DNA of 64,000 nt from Streptomyces sp. NBRC 110611. GTDB taxonomy: Bacteria; Actinomycetota; Actinomycetes; Streptomycetales; Streptomycetaceae. A model generated the notes under the pieces. It searched no databases, was not told the DNA's origin, and saw only the letters and a list, made by a program, of their open reading frames with translations. How positions within the stretch are numbered: position 1 is the stretch's first letter; each line of letters begins with the position of its first letter. The stretch lies in assembly GCF_001590865.1 (NCBI RefSeq), contig NZ_BBUY01000009.1:1-64000 (forward strand), given 5' to 3'. This document shows positions 43,098 through 50,686 of this stretch, in pieces. Made by a program: the position numbers and the translations under genes.

Positions 43098-43134
43098 GGT
43101 CCCGGTATCCGGCCGCAAGGCCGGTGCCGGGGCC
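43098..43134 (+). terminator. Hairpin with T-rich tail
   Basis: GGTCCCGGTATCCGGCC and GGCCGGTGCCGGGGCC pair around a short GCAA loop, followed by CTTTTCGGTTTT. Good intrinsic terminator for the gene ending at 43016. Confidence 0.8.
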
Positions 43135-43211
43135 CTTTTCGGTTTTCGTCGCTCCGTGTCCGCGTCGCGGCCCGGTGCGGAACGGATCGCGCGGAACCGT
43201 CCACCCGAGGC

Positions 43212-43468
43212 GGCAAATGGGTGACGGCGCGAGGGTTCCCGTGACCGGGCCAGGGGAAATCCCGTTGCGCCCTGGGAGAGAACAGCGAATGGGTCTGTGG
43301 CCGTCGGCGGGCGGCGCGGTGAGTGCCGTTGCGGGTCTGGAAGCTTCCGGCGTGGTCCGACTCGAGTGCGCGGGGTGTGAAGTCCCAGGAATTCCACTGC
43401 CGGCGCACACAAGACAGTAATACGTAATTCAGATTTCCATGCACAGGTAATGAAGGGCCGAGGGTTCC
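43212..43468 (+). promoter_or_regulatory. Upstream region nearly identical to that of 41909
   Basis: GGCAAATGGGTGAC (43212-43225) and GGTTCCCGTGAC (43234-43245) again start 22 bases apart. The segments after it (CCCTGGGAGAGAACAGCGAA; CCAGGAATTCCACTGCCGGC; ACGTAATTCAGATTTCCATG) match 41690-41900 closely. Whole-block duplication is the simplest explanation. Confidence 0.75.
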
Positions 43469-44188
43469 ATGCGCAAGCTTCACCAGGCGATGCTCGTCGT
43501 CGCAGCGGCCGGCGGTCTGTCTGCCATCGGCGCCGGCGTCAGCCATGCCGACGCTCCCGTCGGGTACGGGTACGGCGCCGCCCCGCCCCCTGCTCCGCAG
43601 CAGGCAGCCCCGGCGCCGCAGTACGCGCCTCCGCCGCCCCCGCAGCCGCAGTACGCTCCGCCGCCTCCCCCGCCGCAGCCGCAGTACGCGCCCCCGCCGC
43701 CGCCCCCGCAGCCGCAGTACGCACCCCCGCCGCCCCCGCCGGCTCCCGCTCCGCAGCAGGTCGCCCCGCCTCCGGCTCCGGCCCCCGCGCCGCCCGCGCC
43801 CGTGCACCACGAAGTCCACCACGCCACCGCATCGGCCTCGTCGGGCGGCGCCGCGGAGGCTTCCTCGCACCCCGCCGCCCAGCACTCCGCTCCGCAGGCC
43901 GCCGAGCCGGCTCCCGCCCCGCACTCGTCCGCCCCGCAGGTGATGCCCGAGACGGCCCCGAAGGTGACCCCGCACGTCGCCCCGGAGGTGGTCGCCCCGC
44001 AGTCGGTCACCCAGCACCTCCCGCACTCCGGCCCGCAGGTCAACCCGCAGTTCAACCCGTCGCTCGGTCCGACGGTCAACCCGCTGATCAACCCGGGCGT
44101 CCCGCAGGTCTCCCCGTTCGGGCTCGGCCGGGCGGCGGTGGCTCCGGTGGGACGGCTCGACATGCCCAGTCTGCCCCGGATCTCCTGA
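43469..44188 (+). CDS. Secreted Pro/Gln/Tyr-rich repeat protein
   Basis: A 239-residue exported protein. The signal peptide MRKLHQAMLVVAAAGGLSAI (cleavage near SHADA) matches the 41909 gene. The mature part begins with four to five repeats of PQPQYAPPPPPP, then Pro/Ala/His-rich spacer, and ends NPQFNPSLGPTVNPLINPGV ... FGLGRAAVAPVGRLDMP. There is no cysteine pair. Pro/Tyr-rich repeats resemble wall-spanning or adhesive extension domains. It shares its N-terminus, part of its C-terminal motif and its whole upstream region with 41909, so the two are duplicates that diverged in their C-terminal halves. Confidence 0.83.
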   Translation: MRKLHQAMLVVAAAGGLSAIGAGVSHADAPVGYGYGAAPPPAPQQAAPAPQYAPPPPPQPQYAPPPPPPQPQYAPPPPPPQPQYAPPPPPPAPAPQQVAPPPAPAPAPPAPVHHEVHHATASASSGGAAEASSHPAAQHSAPQAAEPAPAPHSSAPQVMPETAPKVTPHVAPEVVAPQSVTQHLPHSGPQVNPQFNPSLGPTVNPLINPGVPQVSPFGLGRAAVAPVGRLDMPSLPRIS

Positions 44189-44367
44189 CCGCCGAAGGGC
44201 CACCGAACGGCCGTCGAAGGCCGGTTGGCGGCCCGTCAGGACTGGCCCCGCCCCTGGGATGAGGCAACACCAGCGGCGGGGCCTCCGCGGGCTTGCCCCC
44301 GTGGGCCACCGCCACAGTAAGAAGTCGATCTGCTCCAGATCGCATCCGCTCAATCACCGGAGAAGAC

Positions 44368-44637
44368 ATGCGCAAGCTTCACAAGGCCGCCGTCGTGGGT
44401 GCCGTCCTCGGCAGCGTCGGAGCCCTCAGCGCCGGTTCCGCCTACGCCCACGGCGAGCCGGGGCACGACATCAAGCAGGGCACCTCGTGCCGCTCGCACG
44501 ACATGAACATCAGCGTCCTCGGCGCGCTCGGGGCGTTCAACGGCCTGGCGGGCAACGCGCTCAACGGCGAGGGCTCGCCCGGTGCCCAGCCGGCCAACCT
44601 GGGCTCCAAGATGAGCTGCGACAACCACGCGTTCTGA
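44368..44637 (+). CDS. Small secreted C-x42-C protein (family A, most divergent copy)
   Basis: An 89-residue exported protein. Signal peptide MRKLHKAAVVGAVLGSVGAL (cleavage near AYAHG), then TSCRSHDMNISVLGALGAFN ... GSKMSC, again with 42 residues between cysteines. The C-terminus is DNHAF. Acidic EV of the other copies is AL here. The upstream DNA keeps only the proximal part of the family A block (GTAAGAAGTCGATC, GATCGCATCC, CACCGGAGAAGAC); the distal GGCGCGTCG part is missing, so regulation may differ. Confidence 0.85.
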   Translation: MRKLHKAAVVGAVLGSVGALSAGSAYAHGEPGHDIKQGTSCRSHDMNISVLGALGAFNGLAGNALNGEGSPGAQPANLGSKMSCDNHAF

Positions 44638-44686
44638 CCGGCTCTCCGGCCGCCCGGCAGTCGCGCGGGTGGCCGGAGCGACCGAA

Positions 44687-44730
44687 AAGGGGTCCCGACG
44701 CCGAGCCGCAGGCCGGCGTCGGGACCCCTT
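44687..44730. terminator. 17-bp perfect hairpin between convergent genes
   Basis: AAGGGGTCCCGACGCCG / CGGCGTCGGGACCCCTT with a 10-base loop. Ends in TT on the plus strand and, being palindromic, on the minus strand too. Serves the genes ending at 44637 and 44749. Confidence 0.9.
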
Positions 44731-44748
44731 CGTGTCCGCCCGGGCCGG

Positions 44749-45084
44749 TCAGCCCATGGCGTTGGGGGCCGCGCCCTGCTGCGGCCCCACGTGGTTGGAA
44801 CAGCTCGTCGAGGGCCCGATCGCCGTGCTCCCCGTGTTCAGCAGGCCGTCCACCGTCTCCGGCAGAGGCCGCGTCACGGCGCAGTCCTGCGACTGCTGGA
44901 CGGTGTACTTGCCATGCTCGGAGGCGACGTTGGAGTTCCTCTGAAAGCAGGTGTAGCTGCCCGTGAGGTCGTGGACGCAGTTGGTCGCCGGGGATCCGGC
45001 GGACGCCTGGGCGTGGCCGGCGAAGGTGACGACGAGTCCGCCGACGATTCCCGTGACGACTGCGAGGTGCTTCCGAGTGAGCAT
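44749..45084 (-). CDS. Secreted four-cysteine protein, paralogue of the 34.6-kb gene
   Basis: A 111-residue exported protein. The signal peptide MLTRKHLAVVTGIVGGLVVT ends near ASAGS. Four cysteines (C-x9-C-x21-C-x26-C) and VDGLLNTGSTAIGPSTSCSN match the 34597 gene, and both carry the same upstream block ending CGATCGCAAAGGAACGC. The start at 45084 is chosen because the signal peptide and the shared block meet there. Function unknown; probably disulfide-bonded and extracellular. Confidence 0.85.
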   Translation of the reverse strand: MLTRKHLAVVTGIVGGLVVTFAGHAQASAGSPATNCVHDLTGSYTCFQRNSNVASEHGKYTVQQSQDCAVTRPLPETVDGLLNTGSTAIGPSTSCSNHVGPQQGAAPNAMG

Positions 45085-45167
45085 GTGAACCGCGTTCCTT
45101 TGCGATCGATGCCCGGGCGCCACGACCGCGAAGCGGCCTGCGCCCGGGCTCTGAAGAGAGTCGAGTC

Positions 45168-45209
45168 GGGGTCCCGGTGCCGGGCCGGTGGCTAGGTCAC
45201 CGGGACCCC
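45168..45209 (-). terminator. 12-bp hairpin after the 45219 gene
   Basis: GGGGTCCCGGTG / CACCGGGACCCC with an 18-base loop that can partly pair. It lies just downstream of the minus-strand family A gene and upstream of the next minus-strand gene's shared block. Confidence 0.65.
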
Positions 45210-45218
45210 TGTTTTCTG

Positions 45219-45587
45219 TCAGTGGCCTCCGCCGCCACCGCCGCCTTCGTGGCCGCCACCCTCGCCGCCACCGCCGTGGCCGCTGAGCTTGATGCTGTCG
45301 TTGCAGCCCATGGACGAGCCGATCGGGGTGGACTGGGCACCCGCCGGGCCTTCGCCGTTGAGCGCGTTGCCCAGCACGCCGTTGAGGATGCCGACCTCAC
45401 CGAGGACGTCGACGTTCAGGTCGTGCGATCTGCAGGAGCTGCCCTGGCCGATCTTCCAGGACTCCGACGCCTTGTCCTTGCCGCCGCCTTGGTGCCCGCC
45501 GTCGGCGGCGAAGGCGGTGCCGCCGGCGAGGAGCCCGATGCTGCCGAGGGCGGCCACCATGACGGCAGCCTTGTGAAGCTTGCGCAT
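45219..45587 (-). CDS. Secreted C-x42-C protein (family A) with Gly/His-rich tail
   Basis: A 122-residue exported protein. Signal peptide MRKLHKAAVMVAALGSIGLL (cleavage near AFAAD), a Gly/Lys/Ser spacer, then SSCRSHDLNVDVLGEVGILN ... GSSMGC with 42 residues between cysteines. Unlike its paralogues it ends in about 25 residues of Gly and His (GHGGGGEGGGH...), which might bind metal or form a glycine loop structure. Rodlins end similarly in Gly/Lys/His tails. The ATG follows GGAGAAG. Confidence 0.86.
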   Translation of the reverse strand: MRKLHKAAVMVAALGSIGLLAGGTAFAADGGHQGGGKDKASESWKIGQGSSCRSHDLNVDVLGEVGILNGVLGNALNGEGPAGAQSTPIGSSMGCNDSIKLSGHGGGGEGGGHEGGGGGGGH

Positions 45588-45715
45588 TTCTTCTCCGGTG
45601 GATTGAGCCGATGCGATCTGTGAGTGATCGACTTCGTACAGTTACGGAAAGCTAATACGAAATGCCTCACAGTTGCTCAACGACGCGCCGGATGTTATGA
45701 CCGCAGCGCCTCGGC
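45588..45715 (-). promoter_or_regulatory. Family A upstream block, copy 3
   Basis: Read toward the 45587 start: GGTCATAACATCCGGC then GCGTCGTTGAG, CATTTCGTATTAGCTTTCC, GTAACTGTACGAAGTCGATC, GATCGCATCGG and CACCGGAGAAGAA. The order and spacing match copies 1 and 2; the distal GGGCCCTGAACTGCGC part is absent. Confidence 0.7.
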
Positions 45716-45867
45716 ATCACCCCTGGAGTGGCGCCGCTCCCCTGGAAGATCGGGCCCCCGGCAGGCGGGAACGGGGGTGGGCGCCCAGTGGCGAACCACC
45801 CGTTCGGCCGTACGGCACGCGACTCGTTCGGCCACGTCGGCCGCGCGGCGGCACGTACCCACGCGAA

Positions 45868-45902
45868 CGGGCCCCTCGGGGAGTCTCCTCCCGAAGGGCC
45901 CG
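45868..45902 (-). terminator. Hairpin after the 45937 gene
   Basis: CGGGCCCCTCGGGGAG and CTCCCGAAGGGCCCG pair around a short loop. It is a near copy of the 42462-42494 terminator, so terminator and gene appear to have been duplicated together. Confidence 0.75.
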
Positions 45903-45936
45903 TGACGGGTGTTGCGTACGGCCACTCCCGGCGACC

Positions 45937-46182
45937 TTAGCCGGTGAAGGCGTGGTTGAACTGGCCGCAGGTGGTGCCCCAGGTCTGGGGGACGGCGAGT
46001 GCGCCGATCGGGACGTTGGCCTCGGCGAACGTCTGTGGGCTGCACTCCTGGTACGGACGGAAGTTGTCGACCACCTTCGGTCCGCCGCCGCCGTGGGCAT
46101 AGGCGACGCCGGCACCGGCACCGATGGCGGACAGACCGCCGGCTGCTGCGGCGACGATCGCGACCTGCTGAAGCTTGCGCAT
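45937..46182 (-). CDS. Small secreted C-x24-C protein (family B)
   Basis: An 81-residue exported protein. Signal peptide MRKLQQVAIVAAAAGGLSAI (cleavage near AYAHG). The mature protein of about 50 residues is ECSPQTFAEANVPIGALA ... WGTTCGQFN, with 24 residues between cysteines, as at the end of the 41909 product. This is family B without the Pro/Gln region. The leader sequence up to the ATG (AATGAAGGGCCGAGGGTTCC) equals those of 41909 and 43469. Function unknown. Confidence 0.85.
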   Translation of the reverse strand: MRKLQQVAIVAAAAGGLSAIGAGAGVAYAHGGGGPKVVDNFRPYQECSPQTFAEANVPIGALAVPQTWGTTCGQFNHAFTG

Positions 46183-46437
46183 GGAACCCTCGGCCCTTCA
46201 TTACCTGTGCATAGAGGCCTGATTGCCTACTGTGACCGTCCGCACACTAGCAGTAGTCGTCTTGAGGGTTCCACTTCGCTGCGCGCCCTGTGTCGAACCG
46301 TACGAAAGGTCTCCGCGGGCCCGCGCCGACGCCCGTCCCTACCACCCCAGAACCCTTATAGGACAAGGCGGTTGGGCAACACCCGGGAACCCGTTCATCG
46401 GACTGTCGCCTCAATCGGCCGGCCACCCCGGCCGGTG
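46183..46437. other. Intergenic region between two minus-strand genes
   Basis: Holds the promoter of the 45937-46182 gene. GGGTTCCCGGGTGTTGCC on the minus strand (about 46376-46400) is a degenerate form of the GGTTCCCGTGAC motif found before 33780, 41909 and 43469, at a similar distance from the start. CTTATAGGACAAG nearby could hold a -10. No gene. Confidence 0.5.
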
Positions 46438-46962
46438 TCAGAGAGTGACGAGCGGGCGCTTGCCGCGCAGGTCCTCGGACTCGTACCCGCCGGGCCCGTC
46501 GGCCAGTTCGAGCGTGAACGTGGTGAAGACCTTCCTGCCGTCCACGATCTTGGGGTCGGCGAGCGTGACCGTCGCCTTCAGCGGCCGGCCGAGGCAGGTG
46601 TCCAGGCACCAGGTGCCGGTGACCTCGCCTGTGCCGACCGCCCGTTTCGCGCTCCACTCCCGCCAGTTGGCGTGGTGGAGGGAGGTGAACTCGGACAGCA
46701 CCAGGTTCGCGGGGTTCCGCTCGGCGCGGCCGCGGTCCGCGTGCTCCTCGCCGTAGTGGTTGATGACGTACGGGGTGCCGGTCGTGCGGGCGGCCGAGCT
46801 CCCGCTGTGCGCCGGCGCCGGGTGAACGGGGTGATGTGCGGCGGGCGTTGCTCCGGCCGCCTGTGCGGGGACGGACATGCCGAGGACGGCGGCACCGGCC
46901 AGGGCGGCCCCCATGGCCGTCCTCGTGCGACGGGTGTTCGTGGTGGTGCGGATGCGGCTCAT
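46438..46962 (-). CDS. Secreted protein, function unknown
   Basis: A 174-residue exported protein. A long n-region (MSRIRTTTNTRRTRTA) and hydrophobic core (MGAALAGAAVLGMSVPAQA) form the signal. The mature protein has a His/Pro/Ala-rich linker and a globular part with one cysteine pair, in TWCLDTCLGRPL, and several aromatic strands. I do not recognise it. GGAGCGAGAG precedes the ATG. It is not similar to the small-protein families next to it. Confidence 0.75.
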   Translation of the reverse strand: MSRIRTTTNTRRTRTAMGAALAGAAVLGMSVPAQAAGATPAAHHPVHPAPAHSGSSAARTTGTPYVINHYGEEHADRGRAERNPANLVLSEFTSLHHANWREWSAKRAVGTGEVTGTWCLDTCLGRPLKATVTLADPKIVDGRKVFTTFTLELADGPGGYESEDLRGKRPLVTL

Positions 46963-47145
46963 GGCTCTCGCTCCGGTACGTCGTGAGGATGGGGTCGGGT
47001 CGGGTCGGATCGTGCGGGGCTGTCACGTGATCAGGTCAGCGGTCCACGAATGGCGCTGCCCGCGTGGCGGGTGCCGGGTGTGCCGGGCATGGTGATCAGG
47101 ACACTGCCCGGCAGGCCCGCGGACAGGGGACCAGGAGGCTCCCGC

Positions 47146-48048
47146 ATGCTTCGGAGAACGTTGCGGATCCCTGCCGCGGGAGTCGCGTACCTGGTGACCG
47201 CGGCGGTGTCGTCGTCCGCCGTGGCGGCGGGTCCGGACGATTTCGCGGCGTACGCGGAGTACTTGAATGTAGCGGTGGCCCGCAAGGGCGGTACCGGGAC
47301 CGGCGCCGGGGCGGCGCTGGCGATCGCGCACCGCGGTGCCTCCCAGGACGCGCCGGAGAACACCCTGGCCGCCGTGGACGCCGCACACCGCCGGGGGTTC
47401 GTGTGGGTCGAGAACGATGTGCAGCGCACCAAGGACGGCCGGCTGGTGGTCATCCACGACGCCACGCTGAAGCGGACCACCAACGCCGCGAAGGTGTTCC
47501 CCGGACGGGCGCCGTGGCGGGTACGGGACTTCACCGCCGCCGAGATCGCCCGGCTGGACGCCGGGAGCTGGTTCGGCAAGCGGTTCGCGGGGGAGCGGGT
47601 GCCGACGCTCACCGACTATCTGCGCCGACTGGACCGTAACGGGCAGCGGCTCCTGCTGGAGATCAAGGCCCCCGGGCGCTATCCGGGGATCGAGGCGGCG
47701 GTGGTCCGTGAACTGCGGGCGCGGGGCTGGCTGGACCGCGCCCATGTCCAGGGCCGGCTGGTGGTGCAGAGCTTCTCGGTGTCCTGCGTGAAGACCGTGC
47801 ACCACCTGGCGCCGCAGTTGCGTACGGGCATCCTGGGAGCGCCTGATGTGGCGGACCTGGCGCGGTATGCGCGGTTCGCCGATCAGATCAACCCCCGGAT
47901 GTCCGAGGTGAGTTCGCGCTGGCTGGCAGCCGTGCACCGGCTGCGTGGCCCGCACGGGCGACGGCTGGAGGTCTACGTGTGGGACGTGGCGAAGAACGTG
48001 AAGGCGCGGTCGGTGCGGGCGTGGGGGGTTGACGGCGTCATCGAGTAG
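47146..48048 (+). CDS. Glycerophosphodiester phosphodiesterase family protein, exported
   Basis: A 300-residue enzyme that hydrolyses glycerophosphodiesters to glycerol-3-phosphate and an alcohol. The GDPD signature is complete: AIAHRGASQDAPENT (His62), WVENDVQRTKDGRLVVIHDA with the metal-binding Glu/Asp and second catalytic His, and LLLEIKAPG. The N-terminus is a signal peptide (MLRRTLRIPAAGVAYLVTAA). ATG 47146 follows AGGAGG at good spacing; upstream in-frame codons are not coding-like. It may recycle lipid or wall-teichoic debris outside the cell. Confidence 0.93.
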   Translation: MLRRTLRIPAAGVAYLVTAAVSSSAVAAGPDDFAAYAEYLNVAVARKGGTGTGAGAALAIAHRGASQDAPENTLAAVDAAHRRGFVWVENDVQRTKDGRLVVIHDATLKRTTNAAKVFPGRAPWRVRDFTAAEIARLDAGSWFGKRFAGERVPTLTDYLRRLDRNGQRLLLEIKAPGRYPGIEAAVVRELRARGWLDRAHVQGRLVVQSFSVSCVKTVHHLAPQLRTGILGAPDVADLARYARFADQINPRMSEVSSRWLAAVHRLRGPHGRRLEVYVWDVAKNVKARSVRAWGVDGVIE

Positions 48049-48054
48049 CCGCCC

Positions 48055-48122
48055 GTGCGGGTGCGACGTACGGGTGCGACGTACGGGTGTGATGCGCGGG
48101 TGTGATGCGCGGGTGTGACGGG
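48055..48122. repeat. Direct repeats GTGCGACGTACGG and GTGTGATGCGCGG
   Basis: Two to three copies of GGTGCGACGTACGG followed by two copies of GTGTGATGCGCGG, just after the GDPD gene. The rest of the gap to 48305 has no gene; it holds the promoter and the ribosome site GGGAGG of the acyltransferase. Confidence 0.6.
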
Positions 48123-48305
48123 GAGGGCGTGTGAGGGGGCGCGGAGCGGGAACGGCCGTGGTCGGCGGCGGGCCGTGAAGGAGCTGTGGAGGCCGGATGT
48201 CCGGCGGGTGACCGCGGTGGGTGGCGATTTACGGGATTCCCGCCGCGTGGATATGGTGCCCGGGATGTTCCGGAAGGCTCCATTGGCTCTGTTCCGGGAG
48301 GCCCC

Positions 48306-49655
48306 TTGAGCAACGACTTCCCGGTGTACGGCGAACGACGGGTCCCGCTTCCCGCGCCGCGACGAATGCCGCGGCAGCAGACACCGGTCCAGGCACCTGT
48401 CCTGTCGGCTCCGGCGGGACCGGCAGCGCCCGGGCCGGTGGCTCCCGGGCCGGCAGTGCCCGGAGCGGAAGCGCCCGGACCCGCGGCTCCCGGGCCGACA
48501 GGGCGCGGTGCCACGTCGGCCCACACCCACCGTGCCCGGCGCCGGAGCCACGCCAAGGGCCATGCCAAGGGGCATGCGAAGGGCCGCGGCAGAGGGCGGT
48601 CCGGGAGCCACGCCAAGGCCGACGCCCGGGCGAAGCCGCGCGACGCGTTCTTCGACAACGCGAAGTACCTCGCCATCGTGCTGGTGGCGATGGGGCATGC
48701 GTGGGAGCCGCTGCGCGAGAGCAGCCGGTCCGCGGCGGCGCTCTATATGACCGTCTACGCCTTCCACATGCCGGCGTTCATCATCATCTCCGGCTTTTTC
48801 TCGCGAAGTTTCGATATGCGCAAGGACCGGCTGCAGCGGCTGGTCACCGGAGTCGCGGTTCCGTACATCCTCTTCGAATACGCCTATACGCTCTTCAAGA
48901 GATGGGCGGACGGCGACCCGCACTATCCGGTCAGCCTGATGGACCCGTGGTATCTGACGTGGTTCCTGGCCGCGCTCTTCGTCTGGCGGCTGACCACCCC
49001 GCTGTGGAAGATGGTGCGCTGGCCGGTGCCGCTCGCGCTGACCGTCGCCGTCCTGGCGTCCGTCTCGCCGGATATCGGCGACGACCTGGACATGCAGCGC
49101 ATGTTGCAGTTCCTGCCCTTCTTCGTGGTCGGGCTGTCGCTGCGGCCCGAGCACTTCAAGCGCGTACGCCGTAAGCAGGCGCGCGTCCTGGCCGTACCGG
49201 TCTTCGCGAGCGCTCTGGTCTTCGCGTACTGGGCGGCGCCACGGATGAACGCCGCGTGGTTCTACCACCGCGACGCCGCACAGGAACTCGCCGCCCCGTG
49301 GTGGAGCGGCGCGGTGATGACACTGGCCATGTTCGGCTGCTCGCTGGTGCTGGTGGCCTGCTTCTTCGCGTGGATCCCGGGCCGGACGATGTGGTGCACG
49401 GCGCTGGGCGCGGGCACCCTCTACGGCTATCTGCTGCACGGCTTCCTCGCCAAGGGCTCCCGCTTCTGGGACTGGTACGACCTGGCCTGGGTGCACACCC
49501 CGTGGGGCATGGTGCTGATCACACTGTTCGCCGGTGCCGTCATCACCCTGCTGTGCACACCGCCGGTTCAGCGGGCGTTCCGGTGGGCGATGGAACCCAA
49601 GATGGCCTGGGCCTTCACCAGGGAGCCGGCGGGAGTGGCCCCAGGCCGCAGCTAG
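48306..49655 (+). CDS. Membrane acyltransferase (acyltransferase-3 like)
   Basis: A 449-residue protein. The first 115 residues are Pro/Gly/Ala-rich, then Lys/His/Gly repeats (AKGHAKGHAKG), a disordered cytoplasmic tail. From DAFFDNAKYLAIVLVAMGHA onward there are about ten transmembrane helices; the NAKYLAI...GHAW start with a His, and HMPAFIIISGFFS, fit acyltransferase-3 proteins that acylate sugars or wall polymers. The frame is open far upstream; TTG 48306 is preferred as GGGAGG lies four bases before it. Substrate unknown. Confidence 0.85.
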   Translation: MSNDFPVYGERRVPLPAPRRMPRQQTPVQAPVLSAPAGPAAPGPVAPGPAVPGAEAPGPAAPGPTGRGATSAHTHRARRRSHAKGHAKGHAKGRGRGRSGSHAKADARAKPRDAFFDNAKYLAIVLVAMGHAWEPLRESSRSAAALYMTVYAFHMPAFIIISGFFSRSFDMRKDRLQRLVTGVAVPYILFEYAYTLFKRWADGDPHYPVSLMDPWYLTWFLAALFVWRLTTPLWKMVRWPVPLALTVAVLASVSPDIGDDLDMQRMLQFLPFFVVGLSLRPEHFKRVRRKQARVLAVPVFASALVFAYWAAPRMNAAWFYHRDAAQELAAPWWSGAVMTLAMFGCSLVLVACFFAWIPGRTMWCTALGAGTLYGYLLHGFLAKGSRFWDWYDLAWVHTPWGMVLITLFAGAVITLLCTPPVQRAFRWAMEPKMAWAFTREPAGVAPGRS

Positions 49656-49775
49656 GCTCACCACGGAGTCACCCGCACGAAGTGACGGATACAAGTCGCG
49701 TACGGGCGACCAGACGACCAGGCAAATAGCCAAACAGGCGCACACGCACACAGGCGCACACGGGGAGGACGCAGC

Positions 49776-50624
49776 GTGACGAACGGTTCCGAGTGGGGCG
49801 GCGAGCAGCTGGACCTGGACGCCTATCTCGCGCGTATCGGCTACGACGGAGACCGCCGGCCGACCCTGGAAACGCTGCGCAGGCTGCACGCCGCGCATTC
49901 GGCGGCGTTCGCCTTCGAGAACCTCGACGTCGTGCTGGGCCGCCCGATCCTCCTGGACCTGGAGTCGCTGCAGGCCAAGATGGTCCGGCAGCGCCGCGGC
50001 GGCTACTGCTACGAGCAGAATCTCCTCTACGCCGCCGCCCTGGAACGCCTCGGCTTCCGGGTCTCCGGCCTCTGCGCGCGGACCCGTATGGGAGACCACC
50101 GTCTGCGCCCCGCCACCCATGCGCTGCTCAGGGTCGACCTGGACGGCGAGGACTGGATCACCGATGTCGGATTCGGGGGCGAGGCGCTGCTCGCACCGCT
50201 GCCGCTGCGTGACGGCGTGGAGGCGCGGCAGGGTGCCTGGACCTTCGGCCTGGTGCGCGAGGAGCACCAGGGATTCGGGGAGGGGGACGAGCCCTGGGTA
50301 CTGCGCACCCGCCACGAGGACGGCTGGTTCGATCTCTATGCCTTCGGGACCGAGCGCCGCTTCCCCGCGGACTACGCCGTCTTCAACCACTACATATCGA
50401 CCCACCCTCGCTCGCCGTTCACCGGCCGGATCGTGGTGCAGCGCCCGCTTCCCGAGCTCCGCAGCACGCTGGTCGGCCGGGAATTCACCCGCACCCGTCC
50501 GGACTGGTCGCGGGAGGTGCGCGAGGTGACCCCGGAGGAGCTCCCGGCCCTGCTGGAAACGGAGTTCGGCCTCACCCTGCCCGCCGCCGACGCCGAGGCG
50601 TTGGCGGCGTACCAGGAGGAGTGA
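49776..50624 (+). CDS. Arylamine N-acetyltransferase
   Basis: A 282-residue cysteine acetyltransferase. The catalytic triad is visible: Cys78 in RRGGYCYEQN, His115 in THALLRVDL and Asp130 in ITDVGFGG. It transfers acetyl (or other acyl) groups from CoA to arylamines or hydrazines, and related enzymes close amides in natural products. GTG 49776 follows GGGGAGGA. Monocistronic by spacing; converges on the RidA gene. Confidence 0.94.
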   Translation: MTNGSEWGGEQLDLDAYLARIGYDGDRRPTLETLRRLHAAHSAAFAFENLDVVLGRPILLDLESLQAKMVRQRRGGYCYEQNLLYAAALERLGFRVSGLCARTRMGDHRLRPATHALLRVDLDGEDWITDVGFGGEALLAPLPLRDGVEARQGAWTFGLVREEHQGFGEGDEPWVLRTRHEDGWFDLYAFGTERRFPADYAVFNHYISTHPRSPFTGRIVVQRPLPELRSTLVGREFTRTRPDWSREVREVTPEELPALLETEFGLTLPAADAEALAAYQEE

Positions 50625-50686
50625 CCGGGACGCGGACGCCGCGAGGCCCGCCCTCCGTGCGGACGACGGGAGTTTGGCGACAGGGC

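Noticed and set aside
39783..46182. Bacteriocin or lanthipeptide precursor cluster
   Set aside because: Small Cys-containing peptides might suggest it, but all have Sec signal peptides and there are no modification or immunity genes of those types nearby.
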